Notes: generated by a model from the sequence alone, not told the origin. DNA of 64,000 nucleotides from JACPDH01 sp041671505 (GCA_041671505.1 JBAZBK010000016.1:62001-126000); one strand, 5' to 3'. Positions 51,926-60,835 are shown, numbered from the stretch's first letter. Translations and numbers: made by a program.

Positions 51926-53202
51926 GACGCGCGCTGATTCTCCTCCTCCTGCTCCTTCCTGTCGCGTCACTCGCGCACGACCTCGTTCCGGGAAAGCCGC
52001 AGTCGAAGGTCATCCTCCTCAAGGGTGGCGATCTCTACACCGTGTCGCAGGGAGTGCTGCCGGGAACCGATCTTCTCTTCGAGAACGGGAAGATCACGAA
52101 GATCGGCAAGGCTCTCGCGGCGCCTGACGGCGCGGAAGTCGTCGACGTGCGCGGCAAGCGCGTATACCCGGGACTGATCGCGCCGGCGACGATGATCGGG
52201 CTGCGCGACATCGACGCCGCGCGCCCGACACGCGACGACACGGAGGTCGGGAGAATTCACCCGGAGGTCTCCGCGCACATTGCGTACAACCCCGATTCCG
52301 AGATCACTCCGACGGTTCGCAACCACGGGATTGCCGTGGCGCAGGTTGCGCCGCAGGGTCCCATGCTCCGCGGGCGCTCGTTCATCGTGAACCTCGACGG
52401 CTGGACCAAAGAAGATGCCGCCGTTAGGCTCGCCGACGGCGTCTTTCTCGCCTGGCCGGATGTCGCGGCGCCGGAGGGCGGCAAACCGTCGAAGGAAGGG
52501 CCCTCGAACAGGCAGAAGGCGGAAGACGCGCGGCTCGAACTGCGTCGCGCCTTCGACGACGCGCGCGCCTACATGCTCGGGAAGAAGGCGGGCACGCTTG
52601 TCGGGACCGACCTCCGCTGGGAGGCGATGATTCCGGTCCTCGAGAAGTCGCAGCCGCTCTACATCGTCGCGAACGACGCCCGGCAGATCGTCGAGGCGAT
52701 CGACTTCGCGAAATCGCAGGGCGTGAAGATGGTGCTGGTCGGTGGCGCCGAGGCGTACCGCGCGGCGGCGCAGCTGAAGGACGCGGGAATCCCCGTGATC
52801 CTGCGCGACGTGATCGAGCGGCCGCTGCGGCAGGACGACGGTTACGATCTCGCCTACCGTCTCCCCGCGCTTCTGCACGAGGCGGGCGTGAAGTTCTGCC
52901 TCAGCACAGACGGCTCGTGGCAGGTACGAAACCTGCCGCTGCAGGCGGGGCAGGCCGTGGCGTACGGGCTCCCGCAGGACGTCGCCCTGCGCGCGATCAC
53001 GCTCTCGACCGCGGAGATCCTCGGCGTCGACGCAGAGTTAGGCTCGCTCGACGTCGGCAAGCGCGCGACGCTCTTCATCCAGAACGGCGACGCGATCGAC
53101 AACTTCGGCGGGCCCGTCGAGCGGATGTGGATCGACGGCCGCGAGGTGAACCTCGACGACAGGCAGAAGCGGTTATGGGAGAAATACCGGCAGAAGCCGT
53201 AA
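51922..53202 (+). CDS. Exported amidohydrolase-fold protein, metal site lost
   Basis: A 426-residue protein with signal peptide (to VASLAHD). It keeps the fold of amidohydrolases: composite beta-sandwich strands (DLYTVSQGVLPGTDLLFENGKITKIGKAL and GSLDVGKRATLFIQNGD) and barrel strands (LYIVANDARQIVEAIDFAKSQGVKMVLVGG, VKFCLSTDG). The HxH site is replaced by GLIAPATMIGL, so it is probably inactive. Its start overlaps the active enzyme's stop, so it likely forms a partner subunit with it, giving three fold copies in two chains, one of them active. Confidence 0.85.
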   Translation: MRRALILLLLLLPVASLAHDLVPGKPQSKVILLKGGDLYTVSQGVLPGTDLLFENGKITKIGKALAAPDGAEVVDVRGKRVYPGLIAPATMIGLRDIDAARPTRDDTEVGRIHPEVSAHIAYNPDSEITPTVRNHGIAVAQVAPQGPMLRGRSFIVNLDGWTKEDAAVRLADGVFLAWPDVAAPEGGKPSKEGPSNRQKAEDARLELRRAFDDARAYMLGKKAGTLVGTDLRWEAMIPVLEKSQPLYIVANDARQIVEAIDFAKSQGVKMVLVGGAEAYRAAAQLKDAGIPVILRDVIERPLRQDDGYDLAYRLPALLHEAGVKFCLSTDGSWQVRNLPLQAGQAVAYGLPQDVALRAITLSTAEILGVDAELGSLDVGKRATLFIQNGDAIDNFGGPVERMWIDGREVNLDDRQKRLWEKYRQKP

Positions 53203-53210
53203 GGCGGACC

Positions 53211-54617
53211 CTACCTCGATAGCTTCGTCAGCTCCCGGAACTCGGGATCGCTCTTGATCGACGTGAATACGATGTCGACGCGCGCTTCCCACATCTCGCG
53301 CGCGCGGACCGCGTCGTAGCGTTCGTAGTCGTAGAAGTGGCGGCGCAGGAGCGCCATCGCCTTGTCGCGCTCTCCTGCAATCGCGTAGATCGCGGCAAGG
53401 TTGTACGAGGCCGGCATCAAGTCCTTGTTCTTCTCCGCGATCGCGATCGCCTCGTCGACCTTCCCTTCTTCGGCAAGGTACACGGCTGCGAAGACGAGGT
53501 TGTACGGGTCGAGCGGATCGAGCGCGAGCGCCTGCCGTGTGTAGCCCGCCGCCTTCTCCCGCTGGCCTTCCGAGTTCCAGAAGACCGCCATATTGCGGTA
53601 GGTGAGCGCGAGCGGATACTCGGCGATGGAACGCTCGAAGAGCGCGAACCCACCGGGCGAGTCTCCGGCGTGAATCGTCATCTTGCCGAGGCCGTGTAAC
53701 GCGACCGCGCGGGAGAGCGGGTCGGCGTTCATCGCGAGAATCTGCTGGAAGAGCGTCGTCGCACGCTCCCATCGCCCGCGGTGATGCCTCTCGAGCTCAC
53801 CGAGGTAACGAAGCGGAACCGGATCGGCAGGGTCGAGCGCCATCGAGGCTTCGTACTTCGCGCGCGCCGTCTCGAAATCGCCCGCCTCTTCCGCGACGAG
53901 GCCCTCGTTCATCACGCGAACGATGCGGGCATTCATCGCACGGTCGAGGATGGGAGACGGCATGTCGAGCAACGACACCTTCTCTCCGAGCTTCTCGAGT
54001 CCCTTCGCCGCGGCCTTCGCCTTCTTCGGGAAGAGGCACTTCGTCGCGAGGATTGAACGGTACTCCGCGATCGCTGCGTCGTGGTCGCCATTCGTAGCGA
54101 GCTTCTCGGCGGTCTTCAGCGCCGCGTCGAGTGTCTTCTCATCGTCGTCGATCGCCTTGTCGAGCGCCTTTTCGACGTCGCGGAGCTTGAGCTCTCCCTT
54201 CACGTTCTCGACGCGCACGCGAACGCTGCCGTCGCCCGTCGCGATCACGACGCTCGGCAGCTTGCCCGAGACTTCGAACTTCGCCTGGAGGTCGCTCCGG
54301 TCGGACGGGACGAGCGCCATCGTCACGCATTGGGCCGCGCGCATCGTCAGGGGACGCGAAGTCGTCAGCTCCGACGCGCGGGCCGATTCGACGGATGCGG
54401 GGAACCAGTAAACGACGAAGATCGACTCTTCCGGGATCACGACGCCGGCGTTCACGATCTTCCACGGCACGTAGTACGTCTGAACCGGGGCAGGCGACGG
54501 AGGGGCGATGCCTCCCATCCCTCCACCACCTCCACCGCCGCACGTGGCGAGCGCCGAGTCACCGGCGATCATCAGAACAGCGAAAAGACAGAGCGAGTGA
54601 CGAAGCCTCGAATGCAT
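53211..54617 (-). CDS. Exported TPR protein
   Basis: A 468-residue protein with signal peptide (cleavage near DSALA), then a glycine run (seven Gly) and Pro-rich stretch. A domain of about 120 residues (YYVPWKIVNAGVVIPEESIFVVYWFPAS...) is unrecognised. From about 150 on there are TPR-like helices: DAAIAEYRSILA, AGDFETARAKYEASMALDPADPVPLRYLGELE, SPGGFALFERSIAEYPLALTYRNMAVFW, REKAAGYTRQALALDPLDPYNLVFAAVYLAEEGKVDEAIAIAEKN. TPRs bind proteins; location periplasmic. ATG 54617 has GGGGG upstream. It converges on the amidohydrolases. Confidence 0.85.
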   Translation of the reverse strand: MHSRLRHSLCLFAVLMIAGDSALATCGGGGGGGMGGIAPPSPAPVQTYYVPWKIVNAGVVIPEESIFVVYWFPASVESARASELTTSRPLTMRAAQCVTMALVPSDRSDLQAKFEVSGKLPSVVIATGDGSVRVRVENVKGELKLRDVEKALDKAIDDDEKTLDAALKTAEKLATNGDHDAAIAEYRSILATKCLFPKKAKAAAKGLEKLGEKVSLLDMPSPILDRAMNARIVRVMNEGLVAEEAGDFETARAKYEASMALDPADPVPLRYLGELERHHRGRWERATTLFQQILAMNADPLSRAVALHGLGKMTIHAGDSPGGFALFERSIAEYPLALTYRNMAVFWNSEGQREKAAGYTRQALALDPLDPYNLVFAAVYLAEEGKVDEAIAIAEKNKDLMPASYNLAAIYAIAGERDKAMALLRRHFYDYERYDAVRAREMWEARVDIVFTSIKSDPEFRELTKLSR

Positions 54618-54782
54618 GGGATACCCCCGAATTGTCGATTGGACGGCTGCCATGGTAGCGCGGAACGCGAAGGCTCGACAGCCACCGAATCGGGAACGCC
54701 GGCGTTCCTGCTCGAGTTCGAGCCCGCCGTCCGGCCCTACGAGGTCTACGACTAGAACGCGGGCGAGGACGGTGCGCTTGCC

Positions 54783-55298
54783 TTACTCGATCGGCCGCAC
54801 GCTGAGAATCGCCGCCTCGAGCTTCTTCCGGTTCGCGGCTTCTTTCGACGGCACCGTCCAGGCGAGAATCTGCGCGAAGAGCTCAGGGGTCTCGATCGTC
54901 GTGTGGAGGTAGACGATGTTCGTGCCGCTCGCCGCGCCCCGCACCTCGTACTGAATGGCGGGGATGTCGCCGATCTTCATCGACTTCGGTCCGCTGATCT
55001 TCGGGAGATCGATGTCCGAAAGGAGCTTCCCGAGCGTCACGAACGAGTGCCGCTCGATGTTCCATCCGAAGAGATCGTCCTTCCGCTCGATCAGCACGAT
55101 GAGATACGCGCTCTCGTTTTCGTTGCCGACCTGGATCTCGGCCGCGTCGTTGAGCTCCTGAGGAGTCCAGTCGGAGGGAACGGACACTTTCAGCGAGCCG
55201 TCGCTGCTTTCGATGACCTTCGTTTTTCCCGTCTGCGCGGCGAGCGGCAGCGCGAGCGCGAGAACTGCCACAAGAACGACCAACGTTCGCGTTTTCAT
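54783..55298 (-). CDS. Exported hypothetical protein (PsbP/DcrB-like strand pattern)
   Basis: A 171-residue protein with signal peptide (to LPLAAQT). The mature part GSLKVSVPSDWTPQELNDAAEIQVGNENESAYLIVLIERKDDL and GPKSMKIGDIPAIQYEVRGAASGTNIVYLHTTIETPELFAQILAWTV resembles the small antiparallel-sheet domains (PsbP/DcrB/LpqN type) that often sit outside the cytoplasmic membrane. No catalytic residues are evident. GAAGGAGA precedes ATG 55298. Role unknown. Confidence 0.78.
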   Translation of the reverse strand: MKTRTLVVLVAVLALALPLAAQTGKTKVIESSDGSLKVSVPSDWTPQELNDAAEIQVGNENESAYLIVLIERKDDLFGWNIERHSFVTLGKLLSDIDLPKISGPKSMKIGDIPAIQYEVRGAASGTNIVYLHTTIETPELFAQILAWTVPSKEAANRKKLEAAILSVRPIE

Positions 55299-55560
55299 CG
55301 AGTCTCCTTCGTGTGGAACAGCCGAAAGTGTAGCAAGAGAAATCTTCTTCGTCGCCTTCTCGAAGTGGCCCGCCTCTGCAGCGAAGAGCGACTCCCGCGA
55401 GCCCTGAGCGTCACGGCAGGCCATTCCGTCACATCGCTCGCGCCCACCTCTCACTCCCGCTATGTGACCCGCTCCCTCCCCCCTCCTTCTCCCGAAGTGC
55501 TTGCATGGAGGTGTGGCGCGATCGGGCATGAAGCCCGCACGCCCGGTTGGAGGTGTCGCG

Positions 55561-56190
55561 ATGAAGAGCACGCTGCGCACTGCGGGCCTTCTCGCCGCCG
55601 CGCTCCTGCTGGTGTTCGTGGCGGTGGCGGTCGGCCAGGAGAAAACGCCGAAACAGGTGGTGCTCGACGACCTGCAGACGGCGCTCGACAACGAATTCAA
55701 CGCGAGGCTGCGCTACCGCGCGTTCGCGGAGAAGGCGATCGCGGAGGGTTACGGTGAAGTCGCGAGCCTGTTTCGCGCCGCGGCAAGAGCCGAAGAGGTT
55801 CACGCCGGGCGATTCATGTCGCTCGCGGTCGCGCGGGGAGGATCGGGTCAGGCTGTGACGCAGGACGCCGAGGTGAAATCGACGAAGGAGAATCTCGCGC
55901 TGCTCGTCGCTGCCGAGAGACGGGAGCGTGACGTCCTCTACCCGCTCTTTGCCGAACATGCGGCTGCAGCCGGCGACACGCGGGCCGCGGACGTATTCGA
56001 GCTCGTCCGTAGCGCGGAAATCGAGCACTTCAACCTCTGCCAGGAAGTATCCGCGAACCTCGACAAGCACACGGGACCTTCAAAGACGTACTACGTCTGC
56101 AGGGGCTGCGGTTACACGTCGCCGGTTCGCACGCGAGGCAAGTGCCCGCTGTGCACCGGGCCGGTCGACAACTTCACGGACGTCGAGTGA
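55561..56190 (+). CDS. Exported rubrerythrin
   Basis: A 209-residue protein: hydrophobic signal (LRTAGLLAAALLLVFVAVAVGQ), a four-helix diiron domain (about 30-170) with the acidic ligands in DNEFNARLRY, RAEEVHAG, AERRERD and SAEIEHFN, and a C-terminal rubredoxin-like domain with CRGCGY and CPLC. Rubrerythrins reduce hydrogen peroxide in anaerobes using rubredoxin-type electrons; most are cytoplasmic, so export is unusual. GGAGGTG precedes ATG 55561. It fits an oxygen-sensitive lifestyle. The frame opens earlier at 55501 without support. Confidence 0.92.
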   Translation: MKSTLRTAGLLAAALLLVFVAVAVGQEKTPKQVVLDDLQTALDNEFNARLRYRAFAEKAIAEGYGEVASLFRAAARAEEVHAGRFMSLAVARGGSGQAVTQDAEVKSTKENLALLVAAERRERDVLYPLFAEHAAAAGDTRAADVFELVRSAEIEHFNLCQEVSANLDKHTGPSKTYYVCRGCGYTSPVRTRGKCPLCTGPVDNFTDVE

Positions 56191-56241
56191 TTCTGCTGCC
56201 GAGTGCCCTGGCGCAGCCGCGCCGCCGGGAGGAGGGAGATC

Positions 56242-56427
56242 ATGGTCGAGCTCAACGAGAAGGAACGAGACTACCTGCTGACGGTTCTGCTCGCTGCCCA
56301 TACGCAGCTGATGCACGAGCTCCATCACGCTGACTCGAACGAGTACAAGACGCAGCTTCGCCGTCAGATCGAGCTCAACGAGGCGGCGACGATGAAGGTG
56401 CAGGATCGCGTTGCGTCGGTCGTCTAG
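56242..56427 (+). CDS. Small conserved-looking helical protein (61 aa)
   Basis: Starts at ATG 56242 with a strong GGAGGAGGGAGA site. The protein is one charged helical unit (VELNEKERDYLLTVLLAAHTQLMHELHHADSNEYKTQLRRQIELNEAATMKVQD) with alternating acidic and basic residues; His-rich HELHH could bind metal. No family is recognised. It follows the rubrerythrin by 51 bases and may share its transcript. Confidence 0.75.
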   Translation: MVELNEKERDYLLTVLLAAHTQLMHELHHADSNEYKTQLRRQIELNEAATMKVQDRVASVV

Positions 56428-56461
56428 CTCGGCGCGACTTTCGGGATCGCGACGCACTCGA

Positions 56462-56522
56462 GCGCTGACGAGAGAACGCTGAATCCGGAGACGCTCGTCG
56501 TCTGGACTCAGCGTTCGGCGTT
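56462..56522. repeat. Imperfect inverted repeat of the TGAATCC word family
   Basis: GAGAACGCTGAATCCGGA and TCTGGACTCAGCGTTCGGCGTTCTC pair with a few mismatches around GACGCTCGTCG. Words match the 1561 palindrome (GAACGCTGAAT). It lies between two convergent small genes. Confidence 0.75.
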
Positions 56523-56578
56523 CTCGCGCATCCTTCGTCCCGGGGCGACTGGAAACAGCCGATCGGGAGAGGGAACAC

Positions 56579-56836
56579 TCAGCGAGGGGTGATCTTCTGC
56601 GCTGCGTCCTTGAGAGCTTTCTCGACGTCGCGCAGCCCGTCCTGGATCTTCGTCACGCGCTCGTCGACCTTCCCCTTGACGGTTTCGGATGCGTCTTCGA
56701 GCCCGCGCTTGAGGTCGCGTCGGAGCAGGCGCCCGCTCTTCGGCGCCGTGAGCAGCGCAACCGCCGCCCCAACCGCCATTCCCGCCACGAATCCGAGCGC
56801 GAAGTACTCGATGCTCGATGTCTTGCGATCAGCCAT
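56579..56836 (-). CDS. YtxH-domain small membrane-anchored protein
   Basis: An 85-residue protein: one transmembrane segment (EYFALGFVAGMAVGAAVALLTAP, with the YtxH-type APKSG stretch), then a basic and amphipathic helix (GRLLRRDLKRGLEDASETVKGKVDERVTKIQDGLRDVEKALKDAAQ). YtxH proteins are stress-linked general envelope proteins in many bacteria. GAAAGGAAC precedes the ATG. Monocistronic by position. Confidence 0.88.
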   Translation of the reverse strand: MADRKTSSIEYFALGFVAGMAVGAAVALLTAPKSGRLLRRDLKRGLEDASETVKGKVDERVTKIQDGLRDVEKALKDAAQKITPR

Positions 56837-56962
56837 GATTCAGTTCCTTTCGAGGAGACGTGTTCCCTGCCGATTGTAGGCCGAGACGCACGCCTGCGTC
56901 GAATGCGACGGCGCGTCCCTCGTTACCGCGTCATCGCGCTGCGCCGGAACTCCCGTCGGCCT

Positions 56963-57598
56963 TCAGGTCGTCGGAGCTGTGAATGCCGTGGCATACAGCA
57001 CTCCCCGCTCCTGCCACAGCTCGACGTCGGTGTGATCGAGCGTGTGGCTCGCTTCGCGCAATGACGCCATGTTCGTCCCCGCCTTCGTTTCGAAGAGCGA
57101 GACGAGCGAGCCCGTTTCGTCGACGAGCACGACGTGAATCGCGATTTGCCCGTCGAGAACGCAGTAGTGGGCGCCGCGCACCTTCATCGATCCGAGCCCG
57201 CGCCTCGCCGGCACTCCCGCCGCGAAATCGACTTTGTTCATCTGCGCGAGAAGTCCCGGAAGATCCTCGGCGCGGAACGGAGTCTCCTCGATGCACTTCG
57301 CATGCCTCCGCGCCGCTTCCTCGGCGAGGCGCTCGGAAAGGCCGCTGTCGGCAAGCTTGGGCACGTCGCCGCCCGGCTTTCGCAGCATCATCACCGCGGC
57401 GGCGAGAAAGACGATCGAGATCGACGCGGCGATCGCAACGAGCTGCCACGCTCCTGCGGAACGCGACTCCTTCCGCTCGTCCGCGCGCGCCTTTGCAGAG
57501 GTCGCGAGCACGCCTCGCAACCTCTCGAGCGAGGCGGGAGCGAGTGCGGCCCCGGCGTAGTACTGCCGCAACTGATCGTCGATGTTACGGGTGGTCAT
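56963..57598 (-). CDS. Anti-sigma-like membrane protein partnered with ECF sigma
   Basis: A 211-residue protein: a cytoplasmic N-terminal part (1-48, short helix MTTRNIDDQLRQYYAGAALAPASLERLRGVLA), one transmembrane helix (about 50-70, WQLVAIAASISIVFLAAAVMML), and an extracytoplasmic domain with SGLSERLAEEAARRHAKCIEETPF and IAIHVVLVDETGSLVSLFETK. The start overlaps the sigma factor's stop (ATGA). No zinc HxxxCxxC motif is seen, so it differs from ZAS anti-sigmas; the pairing and topology are the basis of the call. Confidence 0.82.
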   Translation of the reverse strand: MTTRNIDDQLRQYYAGAALAPASLERLRGVLATSAKARADERKESRSAGAWQLVAIAASISIVFLAAAVMMLRKPGGDVPKLADSGLSERLAEEAARRHAKCIEETPFRAEDLPGLLAQMNKVDFAAGVPARRGLGSMKVRGAHYCVLDGQIAIHVVLVDETGSLVSLFETKAGTNMASLREASHTLDHTDVELWQERGVLYATAFTAPTT

Positions 57599-58113
57599 GA
57601 TCGGGCTCCAGCGGCGCCTTCTCCCTCGAGAAGCCTCCGCAGCTTGTGTCTGGTCCTGTGCAGGAGGCTGAGGATCGTTCCTCTCGGCCTTCCGGTCATT
57701 TCGGCGATCTCCTGCGCGGTGTAGCCTTCGACGACCGCGAGGTAAATCGTTTCCCGCTCCTCCGGGCGAAGTGCGGTAAGGGCGCGGTCGAGCTGACCGT
57801 TGCCCAGGTAGTCGGGGGCTTCCCAACCCTCTGTTGCGAACTGCGATTCGACGAGCTCGCCATCGCGCTCTCCCTCGAGAGGCTGAAAGAGCACTTTCTG
57901 GTTGCGCCGGTAACGATCGATGAAGCGGTTGCGGATGGTGGTGAAGAGGTACGCCCTGTCCCACGGTGCTCCCGCGCCGAGGATCGAGACACAGGCTTCC
58001 TGGAGCAGATCCTCGGCTTCCCCACGCTCGTGCGTCAGCGAGTACGCGTACCGAAAGCCTCCCTGGAGCACCCCGTCGATCTCATGCTGCGTCATCGTTT
58101 CCCAGGCTGCCAT
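57595..58113 (-). CDS. ECF-type RNA polymerase sigma factor
   Basis: A 172-residue sigma factor: sigma2 region with RYAYSLTHERGEAEDLLQEACVSIL and YLFTTIRNRFIDRYRR (2.4), and sigma4 with LTALRPEERETIYLAVVEGYTAQEIAEMTGRPRGTILSLLHRTRHKLRRLL, the helix-turn-helix. ATG 58113 is used because GAGG is six bases upstream; ATG 58119 is an alternative. Overlaps the anti-sigma-like gene. Target promoter unknown. Confidence 0.92.
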   Translation of the reverse strand: MAAWETMTQHEIDGVLQGGFRYAYSLTHERGEAEDLLQEACVSILGAGAPWDRAYLFTTIRNRFIDRYRRNQKVLFQPLEGERDGELVESQFATEGWEAPDYLGNGQLDRALTALRPEERETIYLAVVEGYTAQEIAEMTGRPRGTILSLLHRTRHKLRRLLEGEGAAGARS

Positions 58114-58150
58114 TGCCATCCTCAGGCCGGACCGTGCCGGCTCGTGGACA

Positions 58151-58384
58151 TTACGTCCGGCGGGGCTTCGCGATTGCACCAGCTCGATGCCGGATGGCGC
58201 GAATCGTCAGCCCGGCAAAAACGCCGGCCGCAGCCGCGATCGCGAAGACCACCCAGCGCGGGTAGAGCCCGGCTGCACGCCCCGCCACTGCGAGTCCTGC
58301 CACGCACATCGCGACCGCCACCACGGCGAACGACGAGAGCATCACGCCCGGAGGCGGCCGTTTGAATTTCCGGCGGCGGAACAC
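58151..58384 (-). CDS. Small two-helix membrane protein
   Basis: A 77-residue protein from GTG 58384, with GGAGGAG positioned before it: basic N-terminus (FRRRKFKRPPPG), helix LSSFAVVAVAMCVAGLAVAG, helix WVVFAIAAAAGVFAGLTIRAI and a basic tail. It starts one base after the stop of the CYTH gene, so they are co-transcribed. No family recognised; 37 bases upstream of the sigma gene. Confidence 0.6.
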   Translation of the reverse strand: MFRRRKFKRPPPGVMLSSFAVVAVAMCVAGLAVAGRAAGLYPRWVVFAIAAAAGVFAGLTIRAIRHRAGAIAKPRRT

Positions 58385-58385
58385 G

Positions 58386-58856
58386 CTACTCCTCCCACCC
58401 TTCCGGCAGCCCGCCGCGTGCAAGCGCCGAGTTGCGGTAACGCAGGTCGTGCGTGACTTCGCGCCCGAACCACTGCGGCGGAACGAAGGCATTCGCCGAC
58501 TCCTCGTCGTCGAACTCCACCTCGACGTAGCGAAGGCCCGCAAGCGCGCCGAGAAAGATGTCGACCTCGGCCACGAGACCGCCGGGAAGCGGGATCTCGG
58601 TTCGCGTCTTCTCGAGCCTTCGCCCGTCAGTCGACGGCCAGGCAGCTTCGAACTCGCCGCGTCGAATCTCGCGCTCGTGCTCCTCCAAGACGAGCCCGGA
58701 GCCGATCTTCCGAGTCTCGAAGTACGAGTCGCACCACTGCCTGAAGCGAAGCCCGTCCTCGGCATACCCCTGCCGAATCATCTCGTGCGGGTGGCCTTCG
58801 TAGTCCTCGGGGAGCTCGCGCAACAGAAACTTACGCTCGATTTCAAGCGGAGGCAC
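58386..58856 (-). CDS. CYTH-domain protein (inorganic triphosphatase/adenylate cyclase fold)
   Basis: A 156-residue single CYTH domain with the signature EIERKFLL near the N-terminus, then GYAEDGLRFRQWCDSYFETRKIGSGL, RREFE-like EIRRGEFEAAW, the basic KTRTEIPL and a pair of acidic strands AEVDIFLGALAGLRYVEVEFDDEES. CYTH enzymes hydrolyse triphosphate with Mg2+/Mn2+. GTG 58856 is chosen since it starts the domain and TATGCT lies six bases upstream, implying a leaderless message; an in-frame upstream start at 59036 lacks homology. Confidence 0.85.
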   Translation of the reverse strand: MPPLEIERKFLLRELPEDYEGHPHEMIRQGYAEDGLRFRQWCDSYFETRKIGSGLVLEEHEREIRRGEFEAAWPSTDGRRLEKTRTEIPLPGGLVAEVDIFLGALAGLRYVEVEFDDEESANAFVPPQWFGREVTHDLRYRNSALARGGLPEGWEE

Positions 58857-58862
58857 GCGTAG

Positions 58863-58868
58863 AGCATA
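58863..58868 (-). promoter_or_regulatory. -10 box TATGCT for leaderless CYTH gene
   Basis: On the minus strand TATGCT is followed by six bases (CTACGC) and then GTG 58856. The same six-base spacing is found for the genes at 41153 and 43479. The stretch 58869-59089 upstream holds no clear gene. Confidence 0.5.
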
Positions 58869-59089
58869 CAGGCGAGGGGCTGGAGCCGAGAAGCAAAGCG
58901 GCAGAGTGGCGCGAAGCCTGTGAGGTCCCGAAGCAGCGACAAGACGGTTAGTACGAGCCATCAGCGCCGAGAAATAGACGGCGGAGGGGCCGTCGCAAGG
59001 TTCACGCGAGTGCGCGAACCGCGAGAAGTTCGTCAAGTTCAGAGTGCGCTTCTGCGACGAGCACGCCGACGGCGACGGGATGGCCCCAC

Positions 59090-60835
59090 TCAGAAGTCGA
59101 TGCCGAACAGACGGCCCGCGGGTGTGTCGTCGGTCAGTATGATTCTGGTGTACTGCTGAATGCTGAACTCGCGTTCAAAAAGGGCCGGTGGAACTTCGTC
59201 CGAATTCATCATGCAGATGTATTGAAATCCGCAGCGAGCGCTTTCCGACTGCGCCAGCCGGATGGCGCTAGCCTTCTGTCTCGAGTCGACACCCTCGAAG
59301 ATGGTGCTGTCGTGCAGCAGAGAGGTTGGCCGTACCGATCTGTCATTCCAGAGTTGTATCAGGGTCAGGTCGTAGCAGAAGATCTTCATGCTCGTGACCC
59401 CTGCTGCCTCCTCGCGCGGAACATCAGTTCCGAACCGGAAGCCTCCACTCGACGGCTCGATGATCAATTGGCCCGGAACTTCGTAAAGTTCCTTGGTGTT
59501 CTGAGCGAAAAGCGACACCGCGCGATCGCGGGAATCTCCACGAGCTTCGAGGCCCTCGCGCGTAAGCTGCTCCAGCCTCAGTTGCTCCCGCTTCAGCGCA
59601 TTCTCGTCCGCCTTGAACTTCTTTACGTCTCTAAGCCTTCGTTCTACATCCTGCAATTTGGTCGATGTTGCGACAAGAAGATCCTGCAACTTTGAATGTT
59701 CGTCGAGCGCTCCGTGGGTCTTGAGAATCACAAGCAACTCACTTCGTCTGTCGCTCAGATCCACGACTTGCGCGTCTCGTCCCGCGATTCCTTTTTCCAG
59801 ACGTTCAATCTCGGCGGCCAGAAACGTGCGTCGGTCTTCGACCATTCGTTGATGAAATTCGGTGACCTCGTCGAAACGCCTTAGCGAGACTCCCGGAAGC
59901 TCCACGCCGACTGCGCGGTAGATTCTTTCTAGGTCGCCTTCAGGCGCCTCCTTCTCCGTTTCAAGTCCTCGGACGTATGCCGAAAGAAGTCCTCTTTCGA
60001 CGAAATTCTGTTCACTGAGTTCGTGGATCGAACCCGTTAGGCCATTCGCTTCAACCTCGATTTGCGAATACCGAGGATGGACTTTGAATGATTTCAACTC
60101 TTCCAGTTGGGTGGCTTCTTTCTCCGAAAGGAGTACTCGATTCGCTTCGAGCTCGCCCTCCGATCCGAGGAGCGATTCGAAGAGATCCAGCCCAGTAGCC
60201 TTCCGCAGCTCCCTGAGTAACTTCTGCTGTTCGTAGTGGAGCCGCCATTCGATTGCACGCTCCCAGTCGAGACCTAGAAGATATGCATTGAGGATCTGGC
60301 TTTCGTATCTCGATTGCTTTGGAAATGTCGTGAACGCCTCCAGGTAGGCTTCTTCTCCCAGCCTGGCAAAGAAAGCAATCAGCGCGCGAAAACTGGGTTG
60401 GAACTTCCCACCTGACGCCGTGGAGAGATCGAACACCAGCTTCCCAAGACAAGAGTTCCAGGAACCGACCGTCATCTCGAATGCGTCGACGACTTGACTC
60501 TTCTTCGGTGAGATCGGGAGGATCTCGAGGTCGCCACGAAGCCGAACGACTCCGGGATCGGCCGTGTTTCTCGAAACCGATACCGTCGCATCACCCAACT
60601 GCAACTCGACAGCAAACTCCCACCCCCGCAGTTCGGGAGCCTTCAGGGTCTTCATTCGCTTCCAGTCCGCACCGAGACAAAAGTGGATCACTCGCAGAAG
60701 CGACGATTTCCCGAGGCCGTTTCGGCTGTCCTTTTCTCCGGATCGCTGAGTGCGATCAGCAAGAACGAGATTGAACCCGGGTTGAAATTCAATCCGCCTG
60801 AAGGATCGCGCACTAGCAGAGACGCTCTTGATCAT
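59090..60835 (-). CDS. ABC-three-component system ATPase (DUF2326/YydD-like)
   Basis: A 581-residue ABC/SMC-like ATPase. The start MIKSVSASARSFRRIEFQPGFNLVLADRT and Walker A NGLGKSSLLR (Lys43) match the DUF2326 ATPases of ABC-3C conflict systems. A coiled-coil region (about 270-460) contains repeated heptads, and the C-terminus has YDLTLIQLWNDRSVRPTSLLHDSTIFEGVDSRQ, the Walker B/D-loop region of this family, ending ARCGFQYICMMNSDEVP. Start ATG 60835 overlaps the middle-component stop (ATGA). It is likely to drive the HNH effector. Third gene of the module. Confidence 0.88.
   Translation of the reverse strand: MIKSVSASARSFRRIEFQPGFNLVLADRTQRSGEKDSRNGLGKSSLLRVIHFCLGADWKRMKTLKAPELRGWEFAVELQLGDATVSVSRNTADPGVVRLRGDLEILPISPKKSQVVDAFEMTVGSWNSCLGKLVFDLSTASGGKFQPSFRALIAFFARLGEEAYLEAFTTFPKQSRYESQILNAYLLGLDWERAIEWRLHYEQQKLLRELRKATGLDLFESLLGSEGELEANRVLLSEKEATQLEELKSFKVHPRYSQIEVEANGLTGSIHELSEQNFVERGLLSAYVRGLETEKEAPEGDLERIYRAVGVELPGVSLRRFDEVTEFHQRMVEDRRTFLAAEIERLEKGIAGRDAQVVDLSDRRSELLVILKTHGALDEHSKLQDLLVATSTKLQDVERRLRDVKKFKADENALKREQLRLEQLTREGLEARGDSRDRAVSLFAQNTKELYEVPGQLIIEPSSGGFRFGTDVPREEAAGVTSMKIFCYDLTLIQLWNDRSVRPTSLLHDSTIFEGVDSRQKASAIRLAQSESARCGFQYICMMNSDEVPPALFEREFSIQQYTRIILTDDTPAGRLFGIDF

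Noticed and set aside
54081..54755. A plus-strand frame ending LLEFEPAVRPYEVYD after the TPR gene
   Set aside because: Its main part is antisense to the TPR gene and it lacks a start or ribosome site; at most the final 20 codons could be a gene remnant.
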